The notes under the pieces were generated by a model that made no database searches, had not been told where the DNA came from, and saw only the letters and a list, made by a program, of their open reading frames with translations. DNA of 64,000 nucleotides. It comes from Pseudomonas sp. SID14000. GTDB taxonomy: Bacteria; Pseudomonadota; Gammaproteobacteria; Pseudomonadales; Pseudomonadaceae. A program made the position numbers and the translations under genes. The stretch spans positions 124,001 through 188,000 of the forward strand of contig NZ_NFZQ01000008.1 in NCBI RefSeq assembly GCF_002165135.1, in the 5' to 3' direction. Position 1 is the first letter of the stretch; each line of letters begins with the position of its first letter. Positions 35,840-44,152 of the stretch are shown here, piece after piece.

Positions 35840-37619
35840 GGTTGATCTCCTCGAGGGTGGTACGGCCATCACGGACCAGGTCCAGGGCCGAAGCCCGCAG
35901 CAGGCGCAGGCCGCGCTGGCAGGCGAGGGTCTTGATTTGCGACAGTGGCCGGCGCTCTACGATCATCTGCCGCAGGTCGTCGTCCAGGTGCAGCAGTTCG
36001 GCGATGGCGCTGCGGCCGCGGTAGCCACTGCCGCGGCACTGGCCGCAGCCCTGGGCGCGGACGAATTTCCAGCCGGCCACGCCTTCACGGGTCAGGCCAG
36101 CGCCATACAGGGTGTCGTCGTCGACTTCGCACGGGGTGGCGCAGTGCGGGCAGGCCAGGCGGATCAGGCGCTGGGCCAGCACCGCATTGAGCGCGGAAAC
36201 GAAGCTGTAGGGGTCGACCTGCATCTGGCTGAAGCGGCCGATAACATCAAATACGTTGTTGGCGTGGATAGTGGTGAACACCAAGTGGCCGGTGAGCGCC
36301 GACTGCACGGCGATTTGCGCGGTGTCCGGGTCGCGGATTTCACCGACCAGGATCTTGTCCGGGTCATGCCGCAAGATCGAGCGCAGGCCGCGGGCGAAAG
36401 TCAGGCCCTTCTTCTCGTTTACCGGGATCTGCAGCACGCCGGGCAGCTGGTATTCGACCGGGTCCTCGATGGTGATGATCTTGTCCACGCCATGGTTGAT
36501 CTCGCTGATCATGGCGTACAGGGTGGTGGTTTTACCGCTGCCGGTGGGGCCGGTGACCAGGATCATGCCGTAGGGTTCGGCGGCCAGCCGGCGCAGGGCG
36601 CGCAGGGTTTCGTCGGCAAAGCCCAGGGCCTGCAGCTGCACACCGTTGACCCGGTCGGACAGGTCCTGCTTGTCGAGCACCCGCAGTACCGCGTCTTCGC
36701 CAAAGATGCTGGGCATGATCGATACCCGAAAGTCGATTTGCCGGTCGCCCACGGCAACCTTGAAACGGCCGTCCTGTGGCACACGCTTTTCGCCGATGTC
36801 CAGCTCGGCCATTACCTTGATGCGTGAAATCACCTGATCGGCGAAAGCGCTGCCGCTGGCCTTGCCAGCGCCGTTGAGCACGCCGTCGATGCGGTACTTG
36901 ATGGTCAGGCCCTGGCCGGTCATGCCCAGGTGTATGTCACTGGCGTGCAGCTTGAGGGCGTCGTACAAGGTTGAGTTGACCAGCTTGACCACGCGGCTCT
37001 GATCTTCGCTGATGCTGGCCAGCGACAGACGTTGCAACGGGTCGCTTTCGCTGCTGGCTTCGGCGTCATGGTCAAGGGCGTCCACGGCGTGGAAGCTTTC
37101 TTCGTGGCGGGCCAGGAAGGTGGCCAGGTCTGCGGCGTGGGCCAGGTACAGCGGTGCGCCTTGCAGCACATCGTCGATCCAGGCCAGGCGGGCGTGGTCG
37201 AAAGGGTCGGCGAACACACCCAGCAGTTGGCCGCCCTGCTCGATCAGCACGAATTCCCGCTTCAGGCACGTCGCCAGGCTGACCTTGTCAAAGCGTGGGG
37301 TGCTGGCCAGCAGCGATTGGCTGTCCAGCACCGGATAATGCAGGGTCAGACCCAGGCGCTGGGTGAAGGTATCGGGGGTGTCGCAGGCCAGCTGTTCCAG
37401 GCGGGTGAGCAGGCGTTCGTCGCTGGTTTGCAGGCGGGCCTGGGCCAGCAGGTCGCGGGGGTAGGCCGAGAATGGTGCTGGATTCTTCGCGGGCATGCCC
37501 GCTCCCACAGGTTCACTGCGAACCTGAAGAACACGCAAATCCTGTGGGAGCGGGTTTACCCGCGAAGAGGCCGGTGCAGGCGGTAGAGCTTCCTGAGTTG
37601 CATCGAATGCTTCTGGCAT
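35823..37619 (-). CDS. GspE/PilB-type secretion ATPase carrying a translated REP
   Basis: 598 residues. Walker A GPTGSGKTT is near 356, the Asp box is TIEDPVEYQL, Walker B is ILVGEIRDPDTA, and the His box is HLVFTTIHANN. A zinc tetracysteine (CPHC..CGQC) spans about 490-530. All parts of an active type II/IV assembly ATPase are present. Residues about 16-45 near the N-terminus come from a REP pair read in frame ([19 protein letters not shown]). The next gene starts inside its 3' end. No GspF platform gene follows. Confidence 0.93.
   Translation of the reverse strand: MPEAFDATQEALPPAPASSRVNPLPQDLRVLQVRSEPVGAGMPAKNPAPFSAYPRDLLAQARLQTSDERLLTRLEQLACDTPDTFTQRLGLTLHYPVLDSQSLLASTPRFDKVSLATCLKREFVLIEQGGQLLGVFADPFDHARLAWIDDVLQGAPLYLAHAADLATFLARHEESFHAVDALDHDAEASSESDPLQRLSLASISEDQSRVVKLVNSTLYDALKLHASDIHLGMTGQGLTIKYRIDGVLNGAGKASGSAFADQVISRIKVMAELDIGEKRVPQDGRFKVAVGDRQIDFRVSIMPSIFGEDAVLRVLDKQDLSDRVNGVQLQALGFADETLRALRRLAAEPYGMILVTGPTGSGKTTTLYAMISEINHGVDKIITIEDPVEYQLPGVLQIPVNEKKGLTFARGLRSILRHDPDKILVGEIRDPDTAQIAVQSALTGHLVFTTIHANNVFDVIGRFSQMQVDPYSFVSALNAVLAQRLIRLACPHCATPCEVDDDTLYGAGLTREGVAGWKFVRAQGCGQCRGSGYRGRSAIAELLHLDDDLRQMIVERRPLSQIKTLACQRGLRLLRASALDLVRDGRTTLEEINRVTFI
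37483..37574 (+). repeat. REP pair inside the 5' end of the ATPase gene
   Basis: Inverted REP-like copies (one with GGGCATGCCCG, one with GGTTTACCC) within the coding sequence, with the frame maintained. Confidence 0.93.
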
Positions 37620-37679
37620 GGCCGGCGACTCCGCTCAGGGGCGCGTCGCAGGCTGGCTCGGCCAGGGGTGCGGGCGCCG

Positions 37680-38210
37680 CTATTCCCCTGTGAGCAGTTG
37701 ATCGTCGTCAGGCCCTGGCGGCTTGGCGCCATTACGGCGGCGGTCGGCCAGGACCCAGCTTCCATCGTACAACTGCAGGGGGAACGATTCGTTCCTGTTC
37801 TGGCGTCGTTCGACGAACCCTTCAGCCGGGTTGTCCGTGGCCCTGCGCCGGCGCTCGATGCCCATCAGGTCGAAGATCGCACGGGCCAGTTCCACCAACG
37901 GGAACGGCTTGAACAGGACATGGCTCACACCCAGCTCGGCGGCCCGCTCACGCACTTCGACGGTGGGATGGGCGGTAATCAGCACGAAGTGGCACTGCCT
38001 GTTCTTGCGTACGGTCTCCAGAACCTGAAAACCCTCCATGTCGGGCAAGCGGTAATCCAGCACGATCACTTGCGGTGCCAGGCTTGCAGCCTGTTCGATA
38101 CCACTGGCACCGTCGTGGGCAACATGAACTTCCAGGCCTTGCGCCTGCAGGTACGCTTGCAGGTTCTGCGCAAGTGTCTGTTCGTCATCGACTACCAATA
38201 CTCTGTTCAC
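37680..38210 (-). CDS. Receiver-domain response regulator with unknown C-terminal tail
   Basis: 176 residues from GTG 38210 (TTG at 38213 is an alternative; GGGAG lies upstream). Receiver features: VLVVDDE, phosphoacceptor Asp52 in VIVLDYRLPD, conserved Thr in VLITAHP, and Lys in LFKPFP. After about residue 120 comes a basic/Asp-rich tail (RRRRATDNP..YDGSWVLADRRRNG) with no recognisable DNA-binding or enzymatic domain. It is the first gene of the secretion operon, 60 nt before the ATPase, and sits behind the sigma-54 promoter. Its target may be a protein of the machine rather than DNA. Confidence 0.8.
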   Translation of the reverse strand: MNRVLVVDDEQTLAQNLQAYLQAQGLEVHVAHDGASGIEQAASLAPQVIVLDYRLPDMEGFQVLETVRKNRQCHFVLITAHPTVEVRERAAELGVSHVLFKPFPLVELARAIFDLMGIERRRRATDNPAEGFVERRQNRNESFPLQLYDGSWVLADRRRNGAKPPGPDDDQLLTGE

Positions 38211-38274
38211 CAAGGTCGACTCCCAAGAACTGCCCGGTAACCCGGTCTGCGAAGTGCGCCCCTGTGAAGGCTTG

Positions 38275-38290
38275 AGCAGGCTTCGTGCCA
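38275..38290 (-). promoter_or_regulatory. Sigma-54 promoter of the secretion/csg operon
   Basis: Minus strand TGGCACGAAGCCTGCT matches TGGCACG-N4-TTGC[AT] with one change in the -12 box (CTGC). It lies about 65 nt before the regulator start and about 95-155 bp from the two dyads upstream. Confidence 0.75.
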
Positions 38291-38384
38291 GGCGTGAATA
38301 GTCATGCTGCACCACTGTAAGTCATTGATTTGAAAAAAGTACCAATCAACACCTGCAACACGGCGGGCAGGCGCACCGGTCCGG

Positions 38385-38446
38385 TTCCCCACATGCGGGG
38401 AAACTGATGGCACAATGCCAGATCTTTATTCCCCAGCATTGGGGAA
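38385..38446. promoter_or_regulatory. Two perfect TTCCCC-N6-GGGGAA dyads
   Basis: Copies at 38385-38402 (TTCCCCACATGCGGGGAA) and 38429-38446 (TTCCCCAGCATTGGGGAA) are 44 bp apart, upstream of a sigma-54 promoter as enhancer pairs usually are. The same motif lies upstream of mnxG. Candidate binding sites for an NtrC-type activator such as MnxR. Confidence 0.7.
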
Positions 38447-38461
38447 ACGCCATCAGGGACC

Positions 38462-39100
38462 TCAGTCGGCGATCTCCACGGTAGCGGACGCACGCAAACG
38501 TTGGCGCACGGCCTGGCGCGCCTGCGCCTCCCGCTGGCCGATGAGCGTAGTCCTGGCCAGGACCAGGCCCTGTTCGTGTATGACCGAAGGCTTGTCACTT
38601 TGTTGCGCTCCTTGCAAGGTTTCCCGGTTGGCATCATAGAATGCCTCCACTTCGGCCTGGCTGGGCGCGGCGACCGCACTGAGCTGGGCATACACCTGCT
38701 GCGCGGCCAGCTCGCGCCGGGTGTACTCATTGTACTGTGCCCTATCGAAGCCCGCTTCCGCCAGCCGCCGTTCAAAGATTGCCGGGCTGCCAAGCGCGGC
38801 CTCGACCTCGCCCACATGCGCCGACACCTGCTCGTCGCTGATGGCTATGCCGCGGCGCTGGGCCTCCTGCCACAACAGCTCCTTGTCGATCAGCTCATCC
38901 AGGGCCTGGTCGCGCAGGCGCTTGTACAGGGTCGGGTTGCGGATGCTGGTCACCGCGCGGCCCTGGGCCTCCAGGTATTCGCTGAAATAGCGCTCCAGAC
39001 GCATCATTTCGATCTCCACACCATTGACCCGCGCCGCCGCCACATCGGCCCAGCTTGCCTTGGCCAACACCTGCAACAGGCACAACAACAGAACACGCAT
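38462..39100 (-). CDS. SurA-N-like periplasmic chaperone (PpiC-type, catalytic domain absent)
   Basis: 212 residues with a Sec signal (MRVLLLCLLQVLAKASWA). The rest looks like the helical SurA/PpiD N-terminal chaperone module (VNGVEIEMMRLERYF; ALDELIDKELLWQEAQRRGI; VEAFYDANRETL). The parvulin catalytic domain is missing or reduced, so it is probably a holdase. It is the last gene of the mnxG operon, 12 nt after the cytochrome fusion, and may help fold the very large oxidase. Confidence 0.75.
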   Translation of the reverse strand: MRVLLLCLLQVLAKASWADVAAARVNGVEIEMMRLERYFSEYLEAQGRAVTSIRNPTLYKRLRDQALDELIDKELLWQEAQRRGIAISDEQVSAHVGEVEAALGSPAIFERRLAEAGFDRAQYNEYTRRELAAQQVYAQLSAVAAPSQAEVEAFYDANRETLQGAQQSDKPSVIHEQGLVLARTTLIGQREAQARQAVRQRLRASATVEIAD

Positions 39101-39112
39101 GGCAACCTCCGC

Positions 39113-40846
39113 TCAAGGGCTGTCCGGCAGTGGCCGGTACGGGGCGACTGCGGTGAAGCGCGGCCCGGGCAGGGCCACCGCCACCACATGGGCACCGGCC
39201 ATGCCCTGGCGGCGACCGGGGCCAAAGCCCAAGGCCGGGGTCAGGCCGGTAGATACATCATGCAGACCTTCCAGCGCGGCAATCAGCTGCTCGCGGCTGG
39301 TGTCACGGCCACTACGCTTCAATGCCTCGCTCAACAGGCGCAGGGCGCACAGGGTGTTGACCTGCAACGACGCCTGGCGTGGGTCGAGGCCCTGGCGCTG
39401 CTGCAGGCCGGCCAGAGTCGCCAGGCCTTGATCGGTCCAGTCCTCGGGCACGTAGGGATAGGCCAGGAACACCCGTTGCGACCACGACTCGGGCAAGCGC
39501 GCCACTGCGCCGGTCACCTGGCTGGAGGCAGCAAACAGGTATGGCTGGCGGCCAGCGGCCTGCAGCACCGAGGCCAATTCGGCAAAGGCCTGGGCGCGGC
39601 CGAGGAAGACGATGCCCTGCCCGTCCACCGCCTGGCCAGCAAAGGCCTGGACAGCGGGTGGTGCCCAGCCCAGCTGGAACAGGCGTTCGCGCACTTGCTC
39701 GGCCAACGCCGCTTGTTCATTGCCGGCATACACCACGCGCAGGTCGCCCGCTGCCAGGCCTAGTGCCGAACGGGCGTGGCCTGCCAGGCTCAGCAATTGC
39801 GCGGGCAAGCCGGGCAACGGATCGAAAATCTGTATGCTGCCGCCGCTGCGTGGGGTGCTGCCAATCAGGGGTACATTCTGTGGTGCGAGCAAGGTTGCCA
39901 GGCGTTGGTCGAGCATAGGCACCAATGGCGCGATCAGGGCAAATACCCGCTCCTGCTCCAGCAACTGCTTCAGCGCCCGTTCGGCGCTGGCCGGGTCGAA
40001 GCCCGGGTCGAGCACTACCAGTTCCAGGCGTCGCCCGTGGATGCCACCCTGCTGGTTGAGCTGCGCCAGGCCGTCTTCCAGCACCGCACGCACCACCTGC
40101 CCGGCCTCGGCCAGCGGGCCAGACGCCGGCAGCAAGGTACCCAGGCGCAGCACACCCTCCTCCACGCCAGGGTCGCGGTCCTGGGCCAGACGCTTGAGGT
40201 AGGCCGTGAGGTTGCGCTGGTCGGCCAGGGTCAGTTCGAAGCGTGGCATGGCCGGGTCCAGGCGATTGCCGGCCGGGTCGACGCCTTGCTGAATGGCCCG
40301 GGCCAGGCTGCTGTCGGTGTATGCCGGGTAGCGGCGACCGTTGCTTTCGCGTTCGCCTCGGCCTTGCGCCAGGCGCTGCCAGTCGAGGCTGGGTGGGCGC
40401 ACACCACCTTCGGCACGACCGCGGCCATCGTTGCCGTGGCAGCTGGCGCAGGGCAGCACGCTGGCGGGGACCGTCATGTCGCTGGCGCCGACCCGGGCTT
40501 GCAGCTGTGTGTCGCTGCTGGAGACGCCCTCGCGGTAGAGACGTTTGCCGGCTTGTTCATGTTCGGTCAGCTCCAGGGCAAAGGCAGAAAAAAAGGGTGC
40601 CATGCCGAGCACGAACGCCAACCAGATCGCAAGCCCTGTGGGAGCGGTCTTCGTGGGAGCGGCCTTGCGTCGCGAAAGGGCTGTGCAGCAGCCCCAGCGA
40701 TAGTTGCACCAGCCCAGAAAACGGGGAGCGCTGCGCGCTCCTTTCGCGACGCAAGGCCGCTCCCACAAAGACCGCATCCACAAAGGGAGTTCCCAGAGTG
40801 GCAGATGCCACAGAGGCCAATGCCGCAGGGATCGCATGATACTCAC
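39113..40846 (-). CDS. Cytochrome c / periplasmic substrate-binding protein fusion, REP in signal region
   Basis: 577 residues from ATG 40846, which overlaps the SCO gene by 4 nt. Residues about 26-70 are encoded by a REP-type repeat, so the hydrophobic signal core (GLAIWLAFVLGMAPFFSAFA) is pushed to about 71-90. A haem c site CASCH lies near 131. From about 215 the protein is a type I periplasmic binding fold like LivJ (RLGTLLPASGPLAEAGQVVRA; IFLGRAQAFAELASVLQAAG). An internal GTG or TTG after the repeat could be the true start. Probably an electron-transfer or ligand sensor partner of the manganese oxidase. Confidence 0.8.
   Translation of the reverse strand: MSIMRSLRHWPLWHLPLWELPLWMRSLWERPCVAKGARSAPRFLGWCNYRWGCCTALSRRKAAPTKTAPTGLAIWLAFVLGMAPFFSAFALELTEHEQAGKRLYREGVSSSDTQLQARVGASDMTVPASVLPCASCHGNDGRGRAEGGVRPPSLDWQRLAQGRGERESNGRRYPAYTDSSLARAIQQGVDPAGNRLDPAMPRFELTLADQRNLTAYLKRLAQDRDPGVEEGVLRLGTLLPASGPLAEAGQVVRAVLEDGLAQLNQQGGIHGRRLELVVLDPGFDPASAERALKQLLEQERVFALIAPLVPMLDQRLATLLAPQNVPLIGSTPRSGGSIQIFDPLPGLPAQLLSLAGHARSALGLAAGDLRVVYAGNEQAALAEQVRERLFQLGWAPPAVQAFAGQAVDGQGIVFLGRAQAFAELASVLQAAGRQPYLFAASSQVTGAVARLPESWSQRVFLAYPYVPEDWTDQGLATLAGLQQRQGLDPRQASLQVNTLCALRLLSEALKRSGRDTSREQLIAALEGLHDVSTGLTPALGFGPGRRQGMAGAHVVAVALPGPRFTAVAPYRPLPDSP
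40636..40768 (+). repeat. Second-class REP (CGCGACGCAAGGCCGCTCC) within coding sequence
   Basis: Inverted copies about 80 bp apart near the 5' end of the cytochrome fusion gene, with the frame kept open. Confidence 0.9.
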
Positions 40847-41508
40847 CGATCTGCCAAAGGCAGGGCCAGCAACTGCATGCGCTGGGCAATCACTGCCGGC
40901 GGTGCATCCGGGCGGATCTTGTTCCAGCGCTTGCCGGCCACATCGCCGGCAATCAGTTGTGTCGAATGCTGCTCGGGGCTGGGCAGGAACTGGCCGATAC
41001 GGCCAAGCACCAGGTCGACGTTGGCCTTGTTACCGGTCAGGAACAACCAGTTGGGCCCATCCACGCCCTGTTTCTCGGCAAACGCCTTGAGCACCTGCGG
41101 GGTGTCATTGAGCGGGTCGCTGCTGATCGACACGAAGGTCACCTGGCTGGCCAGCTCTGGCCCCATGGCCTCGCGCACTTCGCGCAACTTGCGGGTAATC
41201 AGCGGGCAGGCGTCGGTGCAGTGGGTGAAGATCACGTTGAGCATCACCACCTTGTCCTTGAGCACATCGCTATAGAAGCGCAGCTCGCGGCCGTTCTGGT
41301 CCTTGACCACAGTGTCGGTGAACCAGGTCCGCGCATCGCGGGTGCCACCGCCACTTGTCATCGCCTGTGGTGCCGGTTGCGGTTCGGGCGGCTGCGGCGC
41401 ATGGCCTTCGTGGGCGAACGCCACCGAGGCGAGGATCCACAGGCAGCCACCCAGCACCAGCCAGTCAAAACCGCGCATGCCGACGCGGCGTGAGCTTACC
41501 TGGCTCAT
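40843..41508 (-). CDS. SCO1/SenC copper chaperone (first of two)
   Basis: 221 residues with a signal/anchor helix (WLVLGGCLWILASVAFA) and a His/Pro-rich linker. Then comes a thioredoxin-like fold with the copper ligands CTDAC near 95-99 and His near 178 (EQHSTQ). SCO proteins deliver copper to oxidases. It overlaps both neighbours by 4 nt. Two SCO genes next to a multicopper oxidase suggest loading of several copper sites. Confidence 0.9.
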   Translation of the reverse strand: MSQVSSRRVGMRGFDWLVLGGCLWILASVAFAHEGHAPQPPEPQPAPQAMTSGGGTRDARTWFTDTVVKDQNGRELRFYSDVLKDKVVMLNVIFTHCTDACPLITRKLREVREAMGPELASQVTFVSISSDPLNDTPQVLKAFAEKQGVDGPNWLFLTGNKANVDLVLGRIGQFLPSPEQHSTQLIAGDVAGKRWNKIRPDAPPAVIAQRMQLLALPLADR

Positions 41509-42161
41509 GGTCGCACCTCGTGATGATCGGCAATGGCCGTGCTCTTGGCATGCACCCGGCGAGCGCCGAGGCGGTTGATTTCGTCAATCAGTACCGCCGG
41601 GTCAGTGAACCCGTAGTAGCGCGTCCAGTGCCCACTGCGCCCGTCACCCACCAGGATCAGCGGCGGGTGCTGGCTGAGGTCGGCGCTGAAGCTGCCCAGC
41701 CCCTTAAGGGTTTCGCTGATGGCGTACGGCGTGCCGGTCAGCCAGCTCCAGCCCGGCCCCTTCTGGAAGGCCTTGGCGTAGTCCTGCAGGCGCTTGGCGT
41801 CGTCACGTTGCGGGTCGACGCTGATCGACACAAGATGAATCTCTTGCCCTACCCGGCCACCCAGTTGCTGCTGGACCTTGCCCATGATCGACGACACCAC
41901 AGGGCACACTGTGGTGCAGTTGGTGTAGATAAAGCCCATGACCACCAGGTGGTCGCCCACCAGGTCCTTTTCCAGGCGTACCGGCATGCCATCCTGGTTC
42001 AGCAGCGATACATCGGCAAAGCGCACGCTGGCCTTTTCCTGGCGCGCCGCTGGCGGCTGTTCGGCGTGGCCGTTGTGGTCGTGGCTGTCATGGGCCAGAA
42101 CCAGATGACTGGCAAAAGCCAGGCTCAAGGCCAACAGTGTGCAAACATGCTTGGCGTTCAT
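41505..42161 (-). CDS. SCO1/SenC copper chaperone (second of two)
   Basis: 218 residues. A Sec signal ends at about 23, followed by a His-rich start (HDSHDHNGH) that may bind copper. The thioredoxin-like domain has CTTVC near 80-84 and His near 161 (SQHPPL). It overlaps the propeller gene and the other SCO gene by 4 nt each. Confidence 0.92.
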   Translation of the reverse strand: MNAKHVCTLLALSLAFASHLVLAHDSHDHNGHAEQPPAARQEKASVRFADVSLLNQDGMPVRLEKDLVGDHLVVMGFIYTNCTTVCPVVSSIMGKVQQQLGGRVGQEIHLVSISVDPQRDDAKRLQDYAKAFQKGPGWSWLTGTPYAISETLKGLGSFSADLSQHPPLILVGDGRSGHWTRYYGFTDPAVLIDEINRLGARRVHAKSTAIADHHEVRP

Positions 42162-44134
42162 CGCAGATTCCTCACGTCAGTCTCGGAAGCGTTGGACGTT
42201 GCGGCCGGCAGGACGCGCAGGCTGGTGTAGTTTTCTTCGGCGAACTTGCGCCCAAGCGACGGCGACTGCACATGCAGGTACCAGGCGCCGGCTTCGGGCA
42301 GGGTCAGGGCTGCTTGATAGATGCCCTCGCCCACCTCCTCCAGCTGCAGGTTGCGCGGCATCGACGAAGGCGCCAGGAAGTAGCGCAGGCTCAGGTCGCT
42401 CAGGCCCAGGCGCGGCTGGCCGTCGTCGCCGACGATGCGCACCCGGGCGGTAATGGCGCTGTGCTGCGACAGCGGCCGGTCCAGGCCGATGAACTCGGCG
42501 TGCGCGCCCTTGCGCCTGCCGGCATTCGGCGCTTCGGCCACGCTGGCGCTGAAGCAGTGGATGATTTGCGGCTGGTTGAGCAGGAAGGCCACGTCGAACT
42601 TGCCGGCGGCGGGCATCTTCACCGTCGAGCCATACACGCCAGGCGCCAGCTCGCGCAGGCTACGGTCGACGACGATGACGGCGCGAGCCTGGTGGCCACG
42701 GTTGTTGTAGCCGGACATCGGTGCGTTCATGCCTTCGGCATAGAAGTAGGTGGTGTTGTCCACCGGGTTGACCACGAACACCGAATTGTCGTCGCGCGAC
42801 ACCGACAGCCCCTGGGCCAGCGGCAGGTCACCGGCCTGGCGTGGCGCTGCCGGGCCCGCCTCGAAGCCCTGGACGATGGGCGAGCGCCCTTCGCCCAGGC
42901 TGGCCAGGTTGATCATGCTCACCTTCGGTGAAGCCAGGCCGCGCACGTAGGCATAACCCTTGGTGAAGGTCAGCTGGTACGGTTCGGCCGCCACGGGGAT
43001 ATGGTGGATCAGCTTGTCGGTACTGGCGTCGATCACCAGGGCCTGGTTCTCCAGGGTATTGAGCACGATGCCGTAGCGGCCATCGCTGCTGAAGCGCATC
43101 GGCCCCAGGCCCTGTTCGGCCTGGACGGTGTGGCGCAGCTGGTGGTTGCGGGCATCGAACACCCGCACGCTGCCCTCTTCGCCATCGACCACGTACACCG
43201 CCTGGGACAGCGCCGAATAGCTGACTGACAGCGGGTGCGGGCCAACCTTGATGGTTTTGACCAGGCGCATTTCCGGGATGTCGATGACGCTCAGGGTGCC
43301 ACTGTCGCGGTTACTGACATAGGCATAGTGCGAGTCGGCGCTGAAGGCGATTTCGTGGTGCCCGCTGCCGGTGTTGAAGGTTTTCAGGGTGTTGCGCCCC
43401 GGCACATCGATCACGGTTACCCCGCCTTTGGCCGGATCACTGCTGTTGTTGCCCACCCACAACCGGTGCTGGTCCGGCTGCAGGGCCACGCGCAGCGGCT
43501 GGTCGCCAGCGTCCAGGTCAGCCACACGGGTGAAAGTTTCGGTGTCGATCACCGAGACCTTGCCGCGCTCGGGAATGGACACGAACACCTGCTTGTCGTC
43601 ACTGGTGGCGACCCAATCCGCAGGCCGCCCAGGCAGGTCGATGCGGGCCATGGTGCTGGTAACGCCGCCCACCGATACGGTCGGGTCGATCACCGTCAGG
43701 CTGGCGTCCTTGTTCATCATCAACAGGAAGTAACTGTTCAGGTCGAGCAATGGCCGGGCGCCGATGCTGCTTTTGAGGAACAGCGCGACACGGGCCTTGC
43801 AGCTCTGGTCGCGGTCGCCCTCCGGGGCCGACTGCGTCGGGTCGATCCACGCCCCCGGGGCCATGCCTGACAGCGGCTGGCCACTGACCTGGTCGCTGAC
43901 CTTGAAACGGATATTGGCGAAGCTGCCTTCCTGCAGCTCGCCCCCGGCCAGCGGCCGGGCCTCGAACTCCACGGTCACGCCGTCCCGGCTGAGCCGGTGC
44001 GGGGCCTGCGGATCGGCAGACTCCTGCAACAGCTCGCGCGGATCGCACCAGAGGCTTTCATACGCCACGCCCAGGCCGATCAGCGCTACCCCCAGTACTA
44101 CCCCCACGTAAGCAAGGCGAGTCTTCTTGTGCAT
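42158..44134 (-). CDS. Membrane-anchored YVTN/cytochrome-D1-like beta-propeller protein
   Basis: 658 residues. An N-terminal anchor helix (LAYVGVVLGVALIGLGVAYE) precedes a periplasmic region. From about 150 to 480 there are repeated blades with the YVTN pattern (QVFVSIPERGKVSVIDTET; YAYVSNRDSGTLSVIDIPE; AVYVVDGEEGSVRVFDARN). The last 130 residues form a beta-sandwich-like domain. It lies 18 nt after mnxG and is coupled to the SCO genes. A scaffold or redox accessory for the oxidase is plausible. The function is not established from sequence. Confidence 0.8.
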   Translation of the reverse strand: MHKKTRLAYVGVVLGVALIGLGVAYESLWCDPRELLQESADPQAPHRLSRDGVTVEFEARPLAGGELQEGSFANIRFKVSDQVSGQPLSGMAPGAWIDPTQSAPEGDRDQSCKARVALFLKSSIGARPLLDLNSYFLLMMNKDASLTVIDPTVSVGGVTSTMARIDLPGRPADWVATSDDKQVFVSIPERGKVSVIDTETFTRVADLDAGDQPLRVALQPDQHRLWVGNNSSDPAKGGVTVIDVPGRNTLKTFNTGSGHHEIAFSADSHYAYVSNRDSGTLSVIDIPEMRLVKTIKVGPHPLSVSYSALSQAVYVVDGEEGSVRVFDARNHQLRHTVQAEQGLGPMRFSSDGRYGIVLNTLENQALVIDASTDKLIHHIPVAAEPYQLTFTKGYAYVRGLASPKVSMINLASLGEGRSPIVQGFEAGPAAPRQAGDLPLAQGLSVSRDDNSVFVVNPVDNTTYFYAEGMNAPMSGYNNRGHQARAVIVVDRSLRELAPGVYGSTVKMPAAGKFDVAFLLNQPQIIHCFSASVAEAPNAGRRKGAHAEFIGLDRPLSQHSAITARVRIVGDDGQPRLGLSDLSLRYFLAPSSMPRNLQLEEVGEGIYQAALTLPEAGAWYLHVQSPSLGRKFAEENYTSLRVLPAATSNASETDVRNLR

Positions 44135-44152
44135 GCTCGCGTTCCCCTTCCT

